Positions 16,396 to 24,683 of a stretch of 46,390 nt of DNA are shown here, piece by piece. The notes below the pieces were generated by a model. It saw nothing but the letters and a program-made list of their open reading frames with translations, searched no databases and was not told the origin of the DNA. Source of the stretch: Bacteroidales bacterium (GTDB lineage: Bacteria; Bacteroidota; Bacteroidia; Bacteroidales; UBA932); assembly GCA_017550025.1 (NCBI GenBank), contig JAFYLU010000027.1:1-46390 (forward strand), given 5' to 3'. Every line of letters starts with the position of its first letter. The stretch's first letter is position 1. A program made the position numbers and the translations under genes.

Positions 16396-16426
16396 TTTGA
16401 CTTCTGAACAAATAAAGATATATTTG
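16396..16426 (+). promoter_or_regulatory. Promoter of upp (TTTG-N19-TATATTTG)
   Basis: TTTG at 16396-16399 and TATATTTG at 16419-16426 are separated by 19 bases, a complete Bacteroidota housekeeping promoter. The predicted start near 16433 leaves a leader of about 20 bases before the upp ATG at 16453. Confidence 0.8.
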
Positions 16427-16452
16427 TAACCCTACACTAAAATAAGAGAGCG

Positions 16453-17106
16453 ATGAAAGTCATCAACCTTGGAGAAAAGAATTCACTTCTCAACACATTT
16501 GTGGCGCAGATGCGCGACAAGAAGATCCAGAAGGACAGCATGCGATTCAGAAAAAATCTCGAAAGAGTAGGCAACATCTTCGCTTACGAAATCAGTCAGA
16601 CCATGAATCACAGCATCAAGGAAGTCGAGACACCTCTCGGAATAGCCGACATACAGACATGTGATTCAAAAGTCGTTGTAGCCTGCATCCTGCGTGCAGG
16701 ACTACCGCTCCATGAGGGAATCCTGAACTTCTTCGACGAAGCACAAAACGCATTTGTGGCCGCATACAGAAAATATGACAAGGGGGAAGACTTCCATATA
16801 AACATCGAGTACTGCAGCACTCCGGACCTGACAGGCAAGACCCTCATCCTTGCAGATACGATGCTCGCAACAGGAGCATCGCTTGAGATAGCATACAAGA
16901 GACTCATGGAAGATGGTACACCTGCCCATACCCACCTTGTCTGTCCTATCTCAAGCGCTTATGCTGTAGAATACCTCCAGAAACATCTTCCTGAAGAGGA
17001 TGTCACTCTCTGGGTAGCGGCAGTCGACGAAGAGCTTACAAGCCGTTCTTATATTGTTCCGGGCCTGGGCGATGCCGGCGACCTGGCTTACGGAGAAAAG
17101 AAGTAG
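16453..17106 (+). CDS. upp: Uracil phosphoribosyltransferase
   Basis: Upp converts uracil and PRPP to UMP in pyrimidine salvage. The 217-residue length fits. The PRPP-binding loop is at 131-143 (LILADTMLATGAS), ILRAGLPLHEG is at 79-89, and the C-terminal uracil-binding segment YIVPGLGDAGDLAYG is intact. The stop is 4 bases from the end of the convergent rpoN gene, and no terminator hairpin is visible between them. Confidence 0.95.
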   Translation: MKVINLGEKNSLLNTFVAQMRDKKIQKDSMRFRKNLERVGNIFAYEISQTMNHSIKEVETPLGIADIQTCDSKVVVACILRAGLPLHEGILNFFDEAQNAFVAAYRKYDKGEDFHINIEYCSTPDLTGKTLILADTMLATGASLEIAYKRLMEDGTPAHTHLVCPISSAYAVEYLQKHLPEEDVTLWVAAVDEELTSRSYIVPGLGDAGDLAYGEKK

Positions 17107-17110
17107 ACCG

Positions 17111-18520
17111 CTATAACTCCTTTCGGAGACGTGCTTTCGGGATGCCCAGCTGATCACGATACTTCGCGATCGTGCGGCGTGCGACCTTATAGCCCTTTTC
17201 TGTCATCTTTTCCACAAGTTCATCATCCGTCAGTGGCTTGCGCTTGTTTTCATTCTCGACACAATCCATGAGGGCCTTCTTGAGCTCTCTTGTAGAGATT
17301 TCCTCTCCTTCCTGATTCTCAAGACCTTCAGAGAAGAAGTACTTCAGCGAATAAATGCCGAAGTGAGTCTCTATGTACTTGCTGTTGACCACTCGTGATA
17401 TTGTAGATATATCGAATCCGGTCTTCTCGGCTATATCCTTGAGAACCATAGGCTTGAGATGTGTCTCATCACCATCAATGAAATAGTCTTTCTGATAGTC
17501 TACAATCGCCTGCATGGTGCTTGAGAGAGTATTGTGCCTCTGCTTGATGGCTTCCACGAACCATTTTGCCGAATCCAGCTTCTTCTTTACAAAGGCCGCA
17601 GCCTCTTTCTTCTCTCTTTCGCAGGAATTCGCAGCCTCGATAAGAATATCGGCATATTTCCTGTTCACCTTCAGCTCCGGTACGGAAAAGCGCGGCATGG
17701 AAAGCTGAAGTTCACCGTTGCGATATTCCAAAAGGAAATCAGGAACTATCTGCTGGGCCTGATCGGTATACGAATCATCTATCTGTCCGCCTGGGGAAGG
17801 ATTGAGCTTCAGGATCTTCGCCATGGCGGCCTTGAGTTCTTCCTCCGATATATCCATTCGGGTCATTATCTTCTGGAAATGCTTGTTAGTGAATTCATTG
17901 AAATGATTCTTCAGAATCTTTACCGCATTTTCCACAGCTGGGCTCTTCTTGCAGTTCCTTATCTGGAGGAGGAGACATTCACGAAGGTCACGCGCACCGA
18001 CACCGGCAGGCTCGAACTCCTGGATGACCTTGAGCATCGAGAGCACCTCGTCTTCATCGGTCTCCACATTTGCACGGAACGAGAGGTCGTCCACAATGCT
18101 GTCAATGCTTCTGCGGAGATATCCGTCATCATCAAGACTGCCGATAAGGAATGATGCCACAGCATACTGATGTTCGGTAAGGCTGCGATAGCCCAACTGC
18201 TCCTGAAGGCTCTGCGTAAAGCTTTCCTTCACGGAAAAAGTACTGTATTGAGGACGCTCATCCTTTGAATAATTGTCGGCCCTCAACCTGTATCCCGGTA
18301 TCGGGTCATCATCCTTATAGTCCGAAAGGGAAACTTCCCTCGGAGCCTCGTCCTCCTCCTTTTCATTCGGAAGATCCTCATCCAGAACAGGATTCTCCTC
18401 CAGTTCCTTCCTGATCCTCTGCTCAAGCTCCTGGACAGGCAGCTCGATCAGCTTGATGGTCTGGATCTGCAACGGGGAGAGCTTCTGGGTCTGCTTTAAT
18501 TCCAGTCCTTGCTTCAACAT
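17111..18520 (-). CDS. rpoN: RNA polymerase sigma-54 factor
   Basis: The 469-residue protein shows the three regions of sigma-54. An N-terminal Gln/Leu-rich activator-binding region comes first (MLKQGLELKQTQKLSPLQIQ), then an acidic linker with a core-binding domain, and finally the C-terminal RpoN box ARRTIAKYRD (about 447-456), which binds the -24 promoter element. It directs transcription that depends on AAA+ enhancer-binding proteins; none is encoded in this window. It lies 23 bases downstream of the SPOR-domain gene on the same strand and is probably in the same operon. Confidence 0.97.
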   Translation of the reverse strand: MLKQGLELKQTQKLSPLQIQTIKLIELPVQELEQRIRKELEENPVLDEDLPNEKEEDEAPREVSLSDYKDDDPIPGYRLRADNYSKDERPQYSTFSVKESFTQSLQEQLGYRSLTEHQYAVASFLIGSLDDDGYLRRSIDSIVDDLSFRANVETDEDEVLSMLKVIQEFEPAGVGARDLRECLLLQIRNCKKSPAVENAVKILKNHFNEFTNKHFQKIMTRMDISEEELKAAMAKILKLNPSPGGQIDDSYTDQAQQIVPDFLLEYRNGELQLSMPRFSVPELKVNRKYADILIEAANSCEREKKEAAAFVKKKLDSAKWFVEAIKQRHNTLSSTMQAIVDYQKDYFIDGDETHLKPMVLKDIAEKTGFDISTISRVVNSKYIETHFGIYSLKYFFSEGLENQEGEEISTRELKKALMDCVENENKRKPLTDDELVEKMTEKGYKVARRTIAKYRDQLGIPKARLRKEL

Positions 18521-18543
18521 GACACTACAACTGTTTTTACCAA

Positions 18544-19125
18544 CTATTTTACCGGTCTCAAGACCTTCACAGTATCCACTATGACTGCATTCTCACTGTC
18601 AACCACAGGATATTCTATGTTTTCCTTCACTACAAAGGCACTCGGGAAAGCTCCCTTGATTCTTGTAAGAAGTTCCATGGCTTCAGACTTTGTCCTGAAA
18701 TCACCCACGGTAACCTTGAAATATGGATTGGCATATATCCTGTATGCAACTATTTCCGGGTAGAGGCTCCTGAACCTCTTCAAGGTCGCTTCCGAATCAT
18801 TACGTGCAGTCTGCTTGTTGTCGAAGAAGATCCTGACACGATAGCCGTTCATTGTCCTTTTGGCATTGGAACCCACATGTGCCCTCATGGAATTCATGAT
18901 TTCCTGCGACTGCCTTACATTTACATCAGCTTCGTCCCCCATGGCCTTCGACGGAAGGACTGCGAAAATATTCTTGCCAGCCAGTACAGAATCAACTACA
19001 GCAACCTGCCGGTATACAAGAGAGTCAACTTCCTCATAGCCTTCAGGAATGGTCTGGGCAGAAAGTACGGATGCAAAGGCAAGGCCCGTCAGGGCGAAGA
19101 ATATAGTTACGATAAGTTTCTTCAT
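18544..19125 (-). CDS. SPOR-domain exported protein
   Basis: This 193-residue protein has a cleavable signal peptide (1-23, ending in LSAQ). A linker precedes a C-terminal SPOR domain (about 92-172; YRVRIFFDNKQTARNDSEAT, YFKVTVGDFRTKSEAMELL). SPOR domains bind glycan strands stripped of stem peptides, mainly at the division septum. The protein is therefore probably periplasmic and linked to peptidoglycan. It starts 1 base after the LEA14-like lipoprotein stop and precedes rpoN, so the three genes form one unit. The precise function is unknown. Confidence 0.87.
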   Translation of the reverse strand: MKKLIVTIFFALTGLAFASVLSAQTIPEGYEEVDSLVYRQVAVVDSVLAGKNIFAVLPSKAMGDEADVNVRQSQEIMNSMRAHVGSNAKRTMNGYRVRIFFDNKQTARNDSEATLKRFRSLYPEIVAYRIYANPYFKVTVGDFRTKSEAMELLTRIKGAFPSAFVVKENIEYPVVDSENAVIVDTVKVLRPVK

Positions 19126-19126
19126 T

Positions 19127-19612
19127 TTATTTCAATGCGTCTAAAAGTTTCTTCACAGGTACATCATCAAGTCTGACATTTCTCGCGCGGCCCTTTCCTA
19201 TCCTGACATCCGCAGTCAGATCCACGGTACACGCCTCAAGAGTCTTCTTGTCCATAAGCCTTCCAAGATCGAGGATACTGGCTCCTTCTCCAAGCGTAAG
19301 ATCTGCCTTTACATGATATCTGCATGCCGTTTTTCCCTGCAGGGTCAGCGGGTCCAGCGCGAACCTACCAAGAACCTTGCCAGAATTCTCCAGAAGGCCG
19401 GAAATTTCCGTCAGTTCCAATGAAGGGGCAGGATTGTCGACCTCGACGGAGAGATTGAGGGTCATTCCTCTCATGCCGTTCCTGGAGATTCCCTCAACCT
19501 TGAAATCATTTATCTCTATCTGCTGTATCTTCTTGACATTCACGCATCCTGACAGAAGAAAAACCGGTACAAAAAGAAGACAGGCGTATCTTAAAATTCT
19601 CTTAAATATCAT
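19127..19612 (-). CDS. LEA type 2-like lipoprotein
   Basis: The gene is started at ATG 19612, giving 161 residues. The frame is open much further upstream, but that part lies antisense to miaB and lacks a credible start. The signal peptide ends at a lipobox with Cys23 (LLSGC). The body looks like a single LEA14/WHy-type beta sandwich, with alternating hydrophobic strands (MTLNLSVEVDNPAPSLELTE, GRFALDPLTLQGK). Such domains occur in desiccation-related proteins and in many bacterial lipoproteins of unknown role. It is the first gene of the SPOR-rpoN unit and is divergent from miaB. Confidence 0.72.
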   Translation of the reverse strand: MIFKRILRYACLLFVPVFLLSGCVNVKKIQQIEINDFKVEGISRNGMRGMTLNLSVEVDNPAPSLELTEISGLLENSGKVLGRFALDPLTLQGKTACRYHVKADLTLGEGASILDLGRLMDKKTLEACTVDLTADVRIGKGRARNVRLDDVPVKKLLDALK

Positions 19613-19634
19613 ACTAATCAATATTACATCCTCG

Positions 19635-19642
19635 CAAAGGTA
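19635..19642 (-). promoter_or_regulatory. -7 box for the LEA-SPOR-rpoN unit
   Basis: The minus strand reads TACCTTTG, a perfect TAnnTTTG match 23 bases upstream of the ATG at 19612. It is back to back with the miaB box at 19664-19671, so the two polymerases would compete for the same DNA. No clear -33 box is visible. Confidence 0.55.
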
Positions 19643-19663
19643 ACTATATTCAGCGAAAAATCC

Positions 19664-19671
19664 TATCTTTG
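19664..19671 (+). promoter_or_regulatory. -7 box for miaB
   Basis: TATCTTTG matches TAnnTTTG, 28 bases upstream of the miaB ATG, giving a leader of about 20 bases. No TTTG is present at the -33 distance. Confidence 0.55.
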
Positions 19672-19699
19672 TATCCCACTGACAAAGACAGCAATTTAT

Positions 19700-21055
19700 A
19701 TGAATAACATACGACCATTGACAGACCCTTCGAAACCGAAGGTATACATAGAGACATACGGCTGCCAGATGAATGTGAACGACAGCGAAGTCATTCTTTC
19801 CATCCTTCAAGATGCAGGTTATGTACTCACTGAAGACATCGCACAGGCTGATGTGATACTTGCAAACACCTGTTCTATCAGAGACAATGCAGAGCAGAGG
19901 ATCTGGGGCAGGATCGACCAGTTCAAGCTTCAGAAAAGAAACAGACAGAATGTCATCATAGGAATCGTAGGATGTATGGCGGAGCGTCTCAAGGACAAGC
20001 TCCTTGAAACAGTGGACCTGGTCGCAGGCCCGGACTCGTACAGGACTCTTCCCGAAATGCTCAAGGCTGTGGCTCCGGACAGACCGCAGATCAACGTCCT
20101 CCTCTCCCATGAAGAGACATATGCAGAGATTTCTCCTGTAAGGCTTGACAGGAACGGTGTTTCCGCATTCATTTCCATAATGCGCGGATGCAACAATGTA
20201 TGTTCTTACTGCGTGGTGCCTTACACCAGAGGTGCTGAACGAAGCAGAGATCCTCACACCATTGTACGCGAAGCCGAGACCCTTTTTGCAAACGGATACA
20301 AGGAGGTAACACTCCTCGGACAGAATGTGGACTCATATTACTGGAAAGACGAGGAAAACTCAAACAGGAATGTCAACTTCGCCCAGCTGCTTGAGATGGT
20401 GGCAAAGATAAGTCCGGAGCTCCGCGTGCGTTTTTCGACTTCTCATCCGAAGGACATCAGCGATGAGGTCATCTACACAATGGCGATGTATGAGAACATC
20501 TGCAAGCATATCCATCTTCCTGTCCAGTCCGGCAGCAGCATCATGCTCGAGAAGATGAGGCGCAAATACAACCGCGAATGGTATCTCGAAAGAGTGAGGA
20601 AGATCAGGAGCGTTATTCCGGACTGCGGCATAACAACCGATGTCATCGCCGGTTTCTGCGGCGAGACGGATCAGGACCATCAGGACACTCTCACACTCAT
20701 GGAAGAGGTTGTCTTTGACTCTGCATTCATGTTTGCATATTCGGAGCGCCCCGGCACACTTGCTTCAAGAAAATACCCTGACGACATCACATACGAGCTC
20801 AAGACGCAGAGACTTAACGAGATCATCGCGCTTCAGGGCAGGATGAGTCTGAAGAGCAACGAGAAGGAAATCGGAAGAAGGCTCAAGGTGCTTGTGGAAG
20901 GACCGTCCAAAAAGAATCCGGAAGAACTCTGCGGAAGAGCCAGCAGCAACAAGATGTGCGTGTTCCCTTCAAGAGGCGAGAAGGCAGGAGACTATTGTGA
21001 AGTAGAGGTGGTATCTGCGACTTCAGCCACACTGCTCTGCAAGAGAATAGACTAA
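19700..21055 (+). CDS. miaB: tRNA-2-methylthio-N6-dimethylallyladenosine synthase MiaB
   Basis: MiaB is a radical SAM methylthiotransferase that modifies A37 of tRNAs reading codons that begin with U. The 451-residue protein has the three N-terminal cluster cysteines (Cys22, Cys58, Cys92). The radical SAM triad CxxxCxxC is at Cys164, Cys168 and Cys171 (RGCNNVCSYCVVPYTRG), and a C-terminal TRAM domain ends the protein. The phrases TYGCQMNVNDSE and FSTSHPKDISDEV distinguish MiaB from MtaB and RimO. glpK follows after 12 bases. Confidence 0.96.
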   Translation: MNNIRPLTDPSKPKVYIETYGCQMNVNDSEVILSILQDAGYVLTEDIAQADVILANTCSIRDNAEQRIWGRIDQFKLQKRNRQNVIIGIVGCMAERLKDKLLETVDLVAGPDSYRTLPEMLKAVAPDRPQINVLLSHEETYAEISPVRLDRNGVSAFISIMRGCNNVCSYCVVPYTRGAERSRDPHTIVREAETLFANGYKEVTLLGQNVDSYYWKDEENSNRNVNFAQLLEMVAKISPELRVRFSTSHPKDISDEVIYTMAMYENICKHIHLPVQSGSSIMLEKMRRKYNREWYLERVRKIRSVIPDCGITTDVIAGFCGETDQDHQDTLTLMEEVVFDSAFMFAYSERPGTLASRKYPDDITYELKTQRLNEIIALQGRMSLKSNEKEIGRRLKVLVEGPSKKNPEELCGRASSNKMCVFPSRGEKAGDYCEVEVVSATSATLLCKRID

Positions 21056-21067
21056 CGTCCACATATA

Positions 21068-22564
21068 ATGAAAAAGTACATACTTGCCCTTGACCAGGGA
21101 ACCAGCAGTTCAAGGGCAATAGTGTTTGACGAGAACGGCCAGACCAAGGCTGTCTCACAGAAGGAATTCACACAGATATTCCCGAAACCGGGCTGGGTTG
21201 AACACAACCCGATGGAAATATGGTCCTCGCAGGCATCGGTCATTGCAGAGGCCGTCACTTCCATTGCCATCAACGACAGCGACATTGCCGCCATCGGCAT
21301 CACCAACCAGCGTGAAACCACTATCGTGTGGGATGCCGAGACTGGAGAACCGGTATACAATGCCATCGTATGGCAGGACAGAAGAACATCCGAACTGTGT
21401 GATGCCTTGAAGAAAGACGGCCGCTCGGACCTCATCCGCAGCAAGACAGGACTTATCATCGACGCCTACTTCAGCGCCACAAAAATACTATGGATACTGG
21501 AGAATGTTCCGGGAGCCAGACAGAGGGCTACAGAAGGCAAACTCCGGTTCGGAACTGTGGACACATGGCTCATATGGATGCTGACCAGAGGAGAAAGGCA
21601 TGTAACCGATGTCAGCAATGCATCCAGGACAATGCTTTTCAACATCCACACACTCCAATGGGACAAGGAACTCCTCGGACTTTTCGGAATTCCCGAATCC
21701 ATGATGCCCCAGGTGAAGTCGTCAAGCGAAGTGTACGGATATACAAAGACAACGATTTTCGCCCATGAGGTTCCTATTGCAGGAATCGCAGGTGACCAGC
21801 AGGCCGCACTTTTCGGCCAGATGTGCACTGAACCGGGCTCTGTCAAGAACACATACGGAACCGGCTGCTTTCTCCTTATGAACAGCGGAGAAAGGCCTAT
21901 AATGTCCTCCAACAACCTCCTTACAACCATAGCATGGAAAATCGGCGATTCGGTCACATACGCCCTTGAGGGCAGCATTTTCGTTGCCGGATCAGTGGTG
22001 CAGTGGCTGCGTGACGGGCTCGGGATAATCCGTTCGTCATCAGAAGTGGAGGCTCTCGCATGCAGTGTTCCCGACAACGGAGGAGTATATTTTGTTCCGG
22101 CACTCACAGGTCTCGGAGCTCCTCATTGGGACCAATATGCAAAGGGCAGCATTTACGGGATCAGCCGTGGAACCACGGCAGCCCATATAGCCAGGGCAGC
22201 TCTCGAAGGCATAGCATTCCAGACAATGGACATCGTCAAGGCCATGCAGAGGGATGCGGGAGTGACTCTGAAGGAACTGAAGGTAGACGGAGGCGCATCA
22301 AGAAACAATCTCCTCATGCAGTTCCAGGCAGACATGCTCGGCACAGCAGTGATAAGACCCAAGGTTACAGAAACCACCGCACTTGGAGCGGCCTATCTTG
22401 CCGGCCTTGCAGTCGGATATTGGGAAAGCATCGAACACATCAAAAGCCAGTGGGACGCAGAATGCAGATTCACCCCACTCGCTCCTGAAGCAGAGGTCGA
22501 GGCCCTCAAGAAAGGATGGGCCGACGCTGTAAGAAGGACTCTTACCGGCAATTCTCCTTATTAA
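21068..22564 (+). CDS. glpK: Glycerol kinase
   Basis: GlpK phosphorylates glycerol to sn-glycerol 3-phosphate with ATP, the entry step of glycerol use. The 498-residue length is standard. The first FGGY lobe begins with [15 protein letters not shown], followed by the substrate region [12 protein letters not shown] and TNQRETT. The second lobe has [12 protein letters not shown], the FGGY-type ATP-binding segment [13 protein letters not shown] and [19 protein letters not shown]. No glycerol facilitator or glycerol 3-phosphate dehydrogenase gene is adjacent. It is probably cotranscribed with miaB, from which it is separated by 12 bases. Confidence 0.97.
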   Translation: MKKYILALDQGTSSSRAIVFDENGQTKAVSQKEFTQIFPKPGWVEHNPMEIWSSQASVIAEAVTSIAINDSDIAAIGITNQRETTIVWDAETGEPVYNAIVWQDRRTSELCDALKKDGRSDLIRSKTGLIIDAYFSATKILWILENVPGARQRATEGKLRFGTVDTWLIWMLTRGERHVTDVSNASRTMLFNIHTLQWDKELLGLFGIPESMMPQVKSSSEVYGYTKTTIFAHEVPIAGIAGDQQAALFGQMCTEPGSVKNTYGTGCFLLMNSGERPIMSSNNLLTTIAWKIGDSVTYALEGSIFVAGSVVQWLRDGLGIIRSSSEVEALACSVPDNGGVYFVPALTGLGAPHWDQYAKGSIYGISRGTTAAHIARAALEGIAFQTMDIVKAMQRDAGVTLKELKVDGGASRNNLLMQFQADMLGTAVIRPKVTETTALGAAYLAGLAVGYWESIEHIKSQWDAECRFTPLAPEAEVEALKKGWADAVRRTLTGNSPY

Positions 22565-22597
22565 CCCCACAGAACCCGGATCGTCCGGAAAAAACTG

Positions 22598-23290
22598 ATG
22601 AAAGAATATCCAGAGATAAGAAAAGAGGTGGCAGACCATGTCTTCGGCAACATCGTGCCCCGTTATGCATCATTCGACCCGGCCCACCGCGAAGACCATG
22701 CAATGACTGTCATAAGCCAGGCGATGGAACTGATGGACAGAATGCCGGAATGGCTGAAAAGACAACCGGAAGACATTGCTGCACAATGGAATATACCTAT
22801 AGACAGGGAAGCTCTTTTCGTTGCGGCGGCATACCACGACCTTGGTCTTGCCGGAGGAAGGGAAAGACATCACATTGATTCCGGAACCATCATCAGAAAC
22901 GACCGGACCCTCCGAAGATGGTTCAATGAGGAAATGACTGAAATAATGGCACAGGCTGCAGAAGACCACCGTGCATCAGGCAAGAACGCCCCACGAAGCA
23001 TTTACGGAATGCTCGTCGCCGAGGCCGACCGGGTCATCGAAGGCAGTACGATTATCCGCCGCACAGTACAGTTCGGCCTGACAAATCATCCCGGACTTGG
23101 CAGGGAAGAGCAGATCTGCCGCGCTGTGGAACATCTGAAAGAGAAGTACGGTCGGGGAGGTTACATGAAGCTGTGGATTCCCTGGAGCGACAATGCCGCC
23201 CGTCTGTGCGCACTTCAGGATATAATAGCAGATGCGGCAGCTGTACGAACAGCCACCGCATCCGAATATGACAGACTTGTCAGATCATAA
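22598..23290 (+). CDS. HD-domain phosphohydrolase-like protein
   Basis: The 230-residue protein has an HD-type metal-binding layout: His34 in HREDH, the His80-Asp81 pair (AAAYHDLGLAGG), a later EDHRASG, and an Asp in VAEADRVIEG. HD hydrolases cleave phosphate esters of nucleotides or second messengers, but the substrate here cannot be read from sequence. It lies 33 bases after glpK on the same strand. Its 3' end overlaps the convergent M23 peptidase gene by 6 bases. Confidence 0.8.
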   Translation: MKEYPEIRKEVADHVFGNIVPRYASFDPAHREDHAMTVISQAMELMDRMPEWLKRQPEDIAAQWNIPIDREALFVAAAYHDLGLAGGRERHHIDSGTIIRNDRTLRRWFNEEMTEIMAQAAEDHRASGKNAPRSIYGMLVAEADRVIEGSTIIRRTVQFGLTNHPGLGREEQICRAVEHLKEKYGRGGYMKLWIPWSDNAARLCALQDIIADAAAVRTATASEYDRLVRS

Positions 23291-24565
23291 TATTTCAAAA
23301 AGTTCCTTCAATACAGACGCAGCCACCACGGTATCCACCTGTGCCCTGCAATATGCCGCCATCCTCTCAAAGTCCTGGCGGTTTTCCTCACGCAGAGGCT
23401 CTGCCGGAGGCGAATCCATCTTCAGAGGGTTGATCGGACTTCCGTTCTTCCATACACGGAAGTCAAGATGCGGACCAGTGGAACGTCCGGTAGAACCGAC
23501 ATATCCGATCACCTCTCCCTGACGCACACGCTGACCGGCCTTCAGTCCCTTTGCATACTTCGAAAGATGCAGATAAGCTGTAGAATATACTGAATTGTGT
23601 CTGATCCTCACGGTATTTCCTCCCGCTCCTTCGTACTTCACGCTCGTCACCACTCCGTCTCCGATAGACATGACAGGGGTTCCCTTCGGAGCTGCATAAT
23701 CAACTCCCGTATGAGGCTGCACCTTGCGTGTAACGGGATGCTTTCTTGCATATGAGAATCCGGAACTTACACGAGAATACTGAAGAGGTGCCTTCAGAAA
23801 GGCCTTCCTCATGCTTTCGCCTTTCTCATTCCACCATATGTTTCCTCCGTCCTTCTGATCATACATGATCATCGGGAGTTCATCACCGCCATGGGAAAAG
23901 ACAGCATAACGGACAGTATCCACAGCCAGGACTTCCCCGTCGCACATCTTCTCATCATAAAGCACTCTGAAACGGTCTCCTTTCTGAAGACCGAAGAAAT
24001 CGATAGTCCAGGCATATATGTCCGAAAGGCTGAGGATAAGAAGCGGAGACACACCGGCGTCACGCATATCATTCCAGAGCGAAGTGTTGATGGTCACATC
24101 AGCATAGCGTCTTTCCACAGTGACGGGCTTACGATACACCCAGGCCCCATACGGAGGGCGGCATCGGAACACGATGCTGCTGGCCTTATCCCTTTCATAG
24201 ACAAGGTATTCCGGAGCCTGAGGGCCGTCTTCCTCCTGCAGATAATATGCCCGATATGAATTGCCGACTCTCAATGTCCTGACATCAAATACCGAATCAC
24301 AGGATTCCGTCAGATCATAGGCATCCTTCTGACTCATGCCCAGACCGGTCAGAAGCGATGAAAAGAACTGCCCCGACCTGACTTCCCCTTCTGTCGTCTT
24401 CATGGAATCCGGACAGAAACCCAATGTCATTTCAATGGAATCAGCCCTATCCCCTTCAAGGGAAACGACATCTTCCACCTTCTCCTCCCTGCTGCCGCAC
24501 GACAGGGTTCCGAAAGCAAAAACGGCCATGAGGGCCGCTGCAAGCCACATATTTGTTTTATGCAT
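23285..24565 (-). CDS. M23 family peptidase lipoprotein (LytM-type murein endopeptidase)
   Basis: The 426-residue protein has a signal peptide with lipobox TLSC (Cys23). A long N-terminal region of about 250 residues resembles the OapA/Csd3-like domains that precede M23 domains. The C-terminal M23 domain has His285 and Asp289 (HTGVDYAAPKGTP), His333 (YLHLSKY) and TGPHLDFRV. In the last motif the usual HxH is His366-Leu-Asp368, so one zinc ligand would be Asp rather than His, or the site is altered. M23 enzymes cut peptide cross-links in peptidoglycan. The gene is divergent from the dcw cluster and shares its control region. Confidence 0.9.
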   Translation of the reverse strand: MHKTNMWLAAALMAVFAFGTLSCGSREEKVEDVVSLEGDRADSIEMTLGFCPDSMKTTEGEVRSGQFFSSLLTGLGMSQKDAYDLTESCDSVFDVRTLRVGNSYRAYYLQEEDGPQAPEYLVYERDKASSIVFRCRPPYGAWVYRKPVTVERRYADVTINTSLWNDMRDAGVSPLLILSLSDIYAWTIDFFGLQKGDRFRVLYDEKMCDGEVLAVDTVRYAVFSHGGDELPMIMYDQKDGGNIWWNEKGESMRKAFLKAPLQYSRVSSGFSYARKHPVTRKVQPHTGVDYAAPKGTPVMSIGDGVVTSVKYEGAGGNTVRIRHNSVYSTAYLHLSKYAKGLKAGQRVRQGEVIGYVGSTGRSTGPHLDFRVWKNGSPINPLKMDSPPAEPLREENRQDFERMAAYCRAQVDTVVAASVLKELFEIL

Positions 24566-24590
24566 AATTCATTGATTATTTGAGGTGTTG

Positions 24591-24598
24591 CAAAATTA
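24591..24598 (-). promoter_or_regulatory. -7 promoter box for the M23 peptidase gene
   Basis: The minus strand reads TAATTTTG, a perfect TAnnTTTG match 26 bases upstream of the ATG at 24565. The first MraZ-type repeat begins 10 bases away, at about the expected -33 region of this promoter. Confidence 0.55.
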
Positions 24599-24607
24599 CT
24601 ACTTTTA

Positions 24608-24642
24608 GTGGAAATTTTTGGAAGAAAGTGGAAGAAAATGGA
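24608..24642 (+). promoter_or_regulatory. Predicted MraZ operator: four TGGA repeats at 10-bp spacing
   Basis: TGGA occurs at 24609, 24619, 24629 and 24639, exactly one helical turn apart, within a purine-rich tract. In E. coli, MraZ represses its own promoter by binding TGGGN direct repeats spaced 10 bp apart. This array sits just upstream of the mraZ -7 box, over the place where a -33 element would lie, so binding would block polymerase. Assignment to MraZ is inferred from spacing and position. Confidence 0.8.
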
Positions 24643-24652
24643 AAATTCTTCT

Positions 24653-24660
24653 TACTTTTG
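24653..24660 (+). promoter_or_regulatory. -7 promoter box for mraZ and the dcw cluster
   Basis: TACTTTTG matches TAnnTTTG. The predicted start near 24667 leaves about 17 bases before the mraZ ATG at 24684. The -33 position is filled by the TGGA repeats instead of TTTG. I see no other TAnnTTTG box in a gap before the one upstream of gltX, so this is probably the main promoter of the 13-gene cluster. Confidence 0.65.
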
Positions 24661-24683
24661 CATCGATAAGCGTGTAAAGGTAT

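Noticed and set aside
19613-20257. Long upstream extension of the LEA14-like lipoprotein frame on the minus strand
   Set aside because: It lies wholly antisense to the 5' part of miaB and the divergent promoters, and the credible lipoprotein signal peptide starts at 19612.
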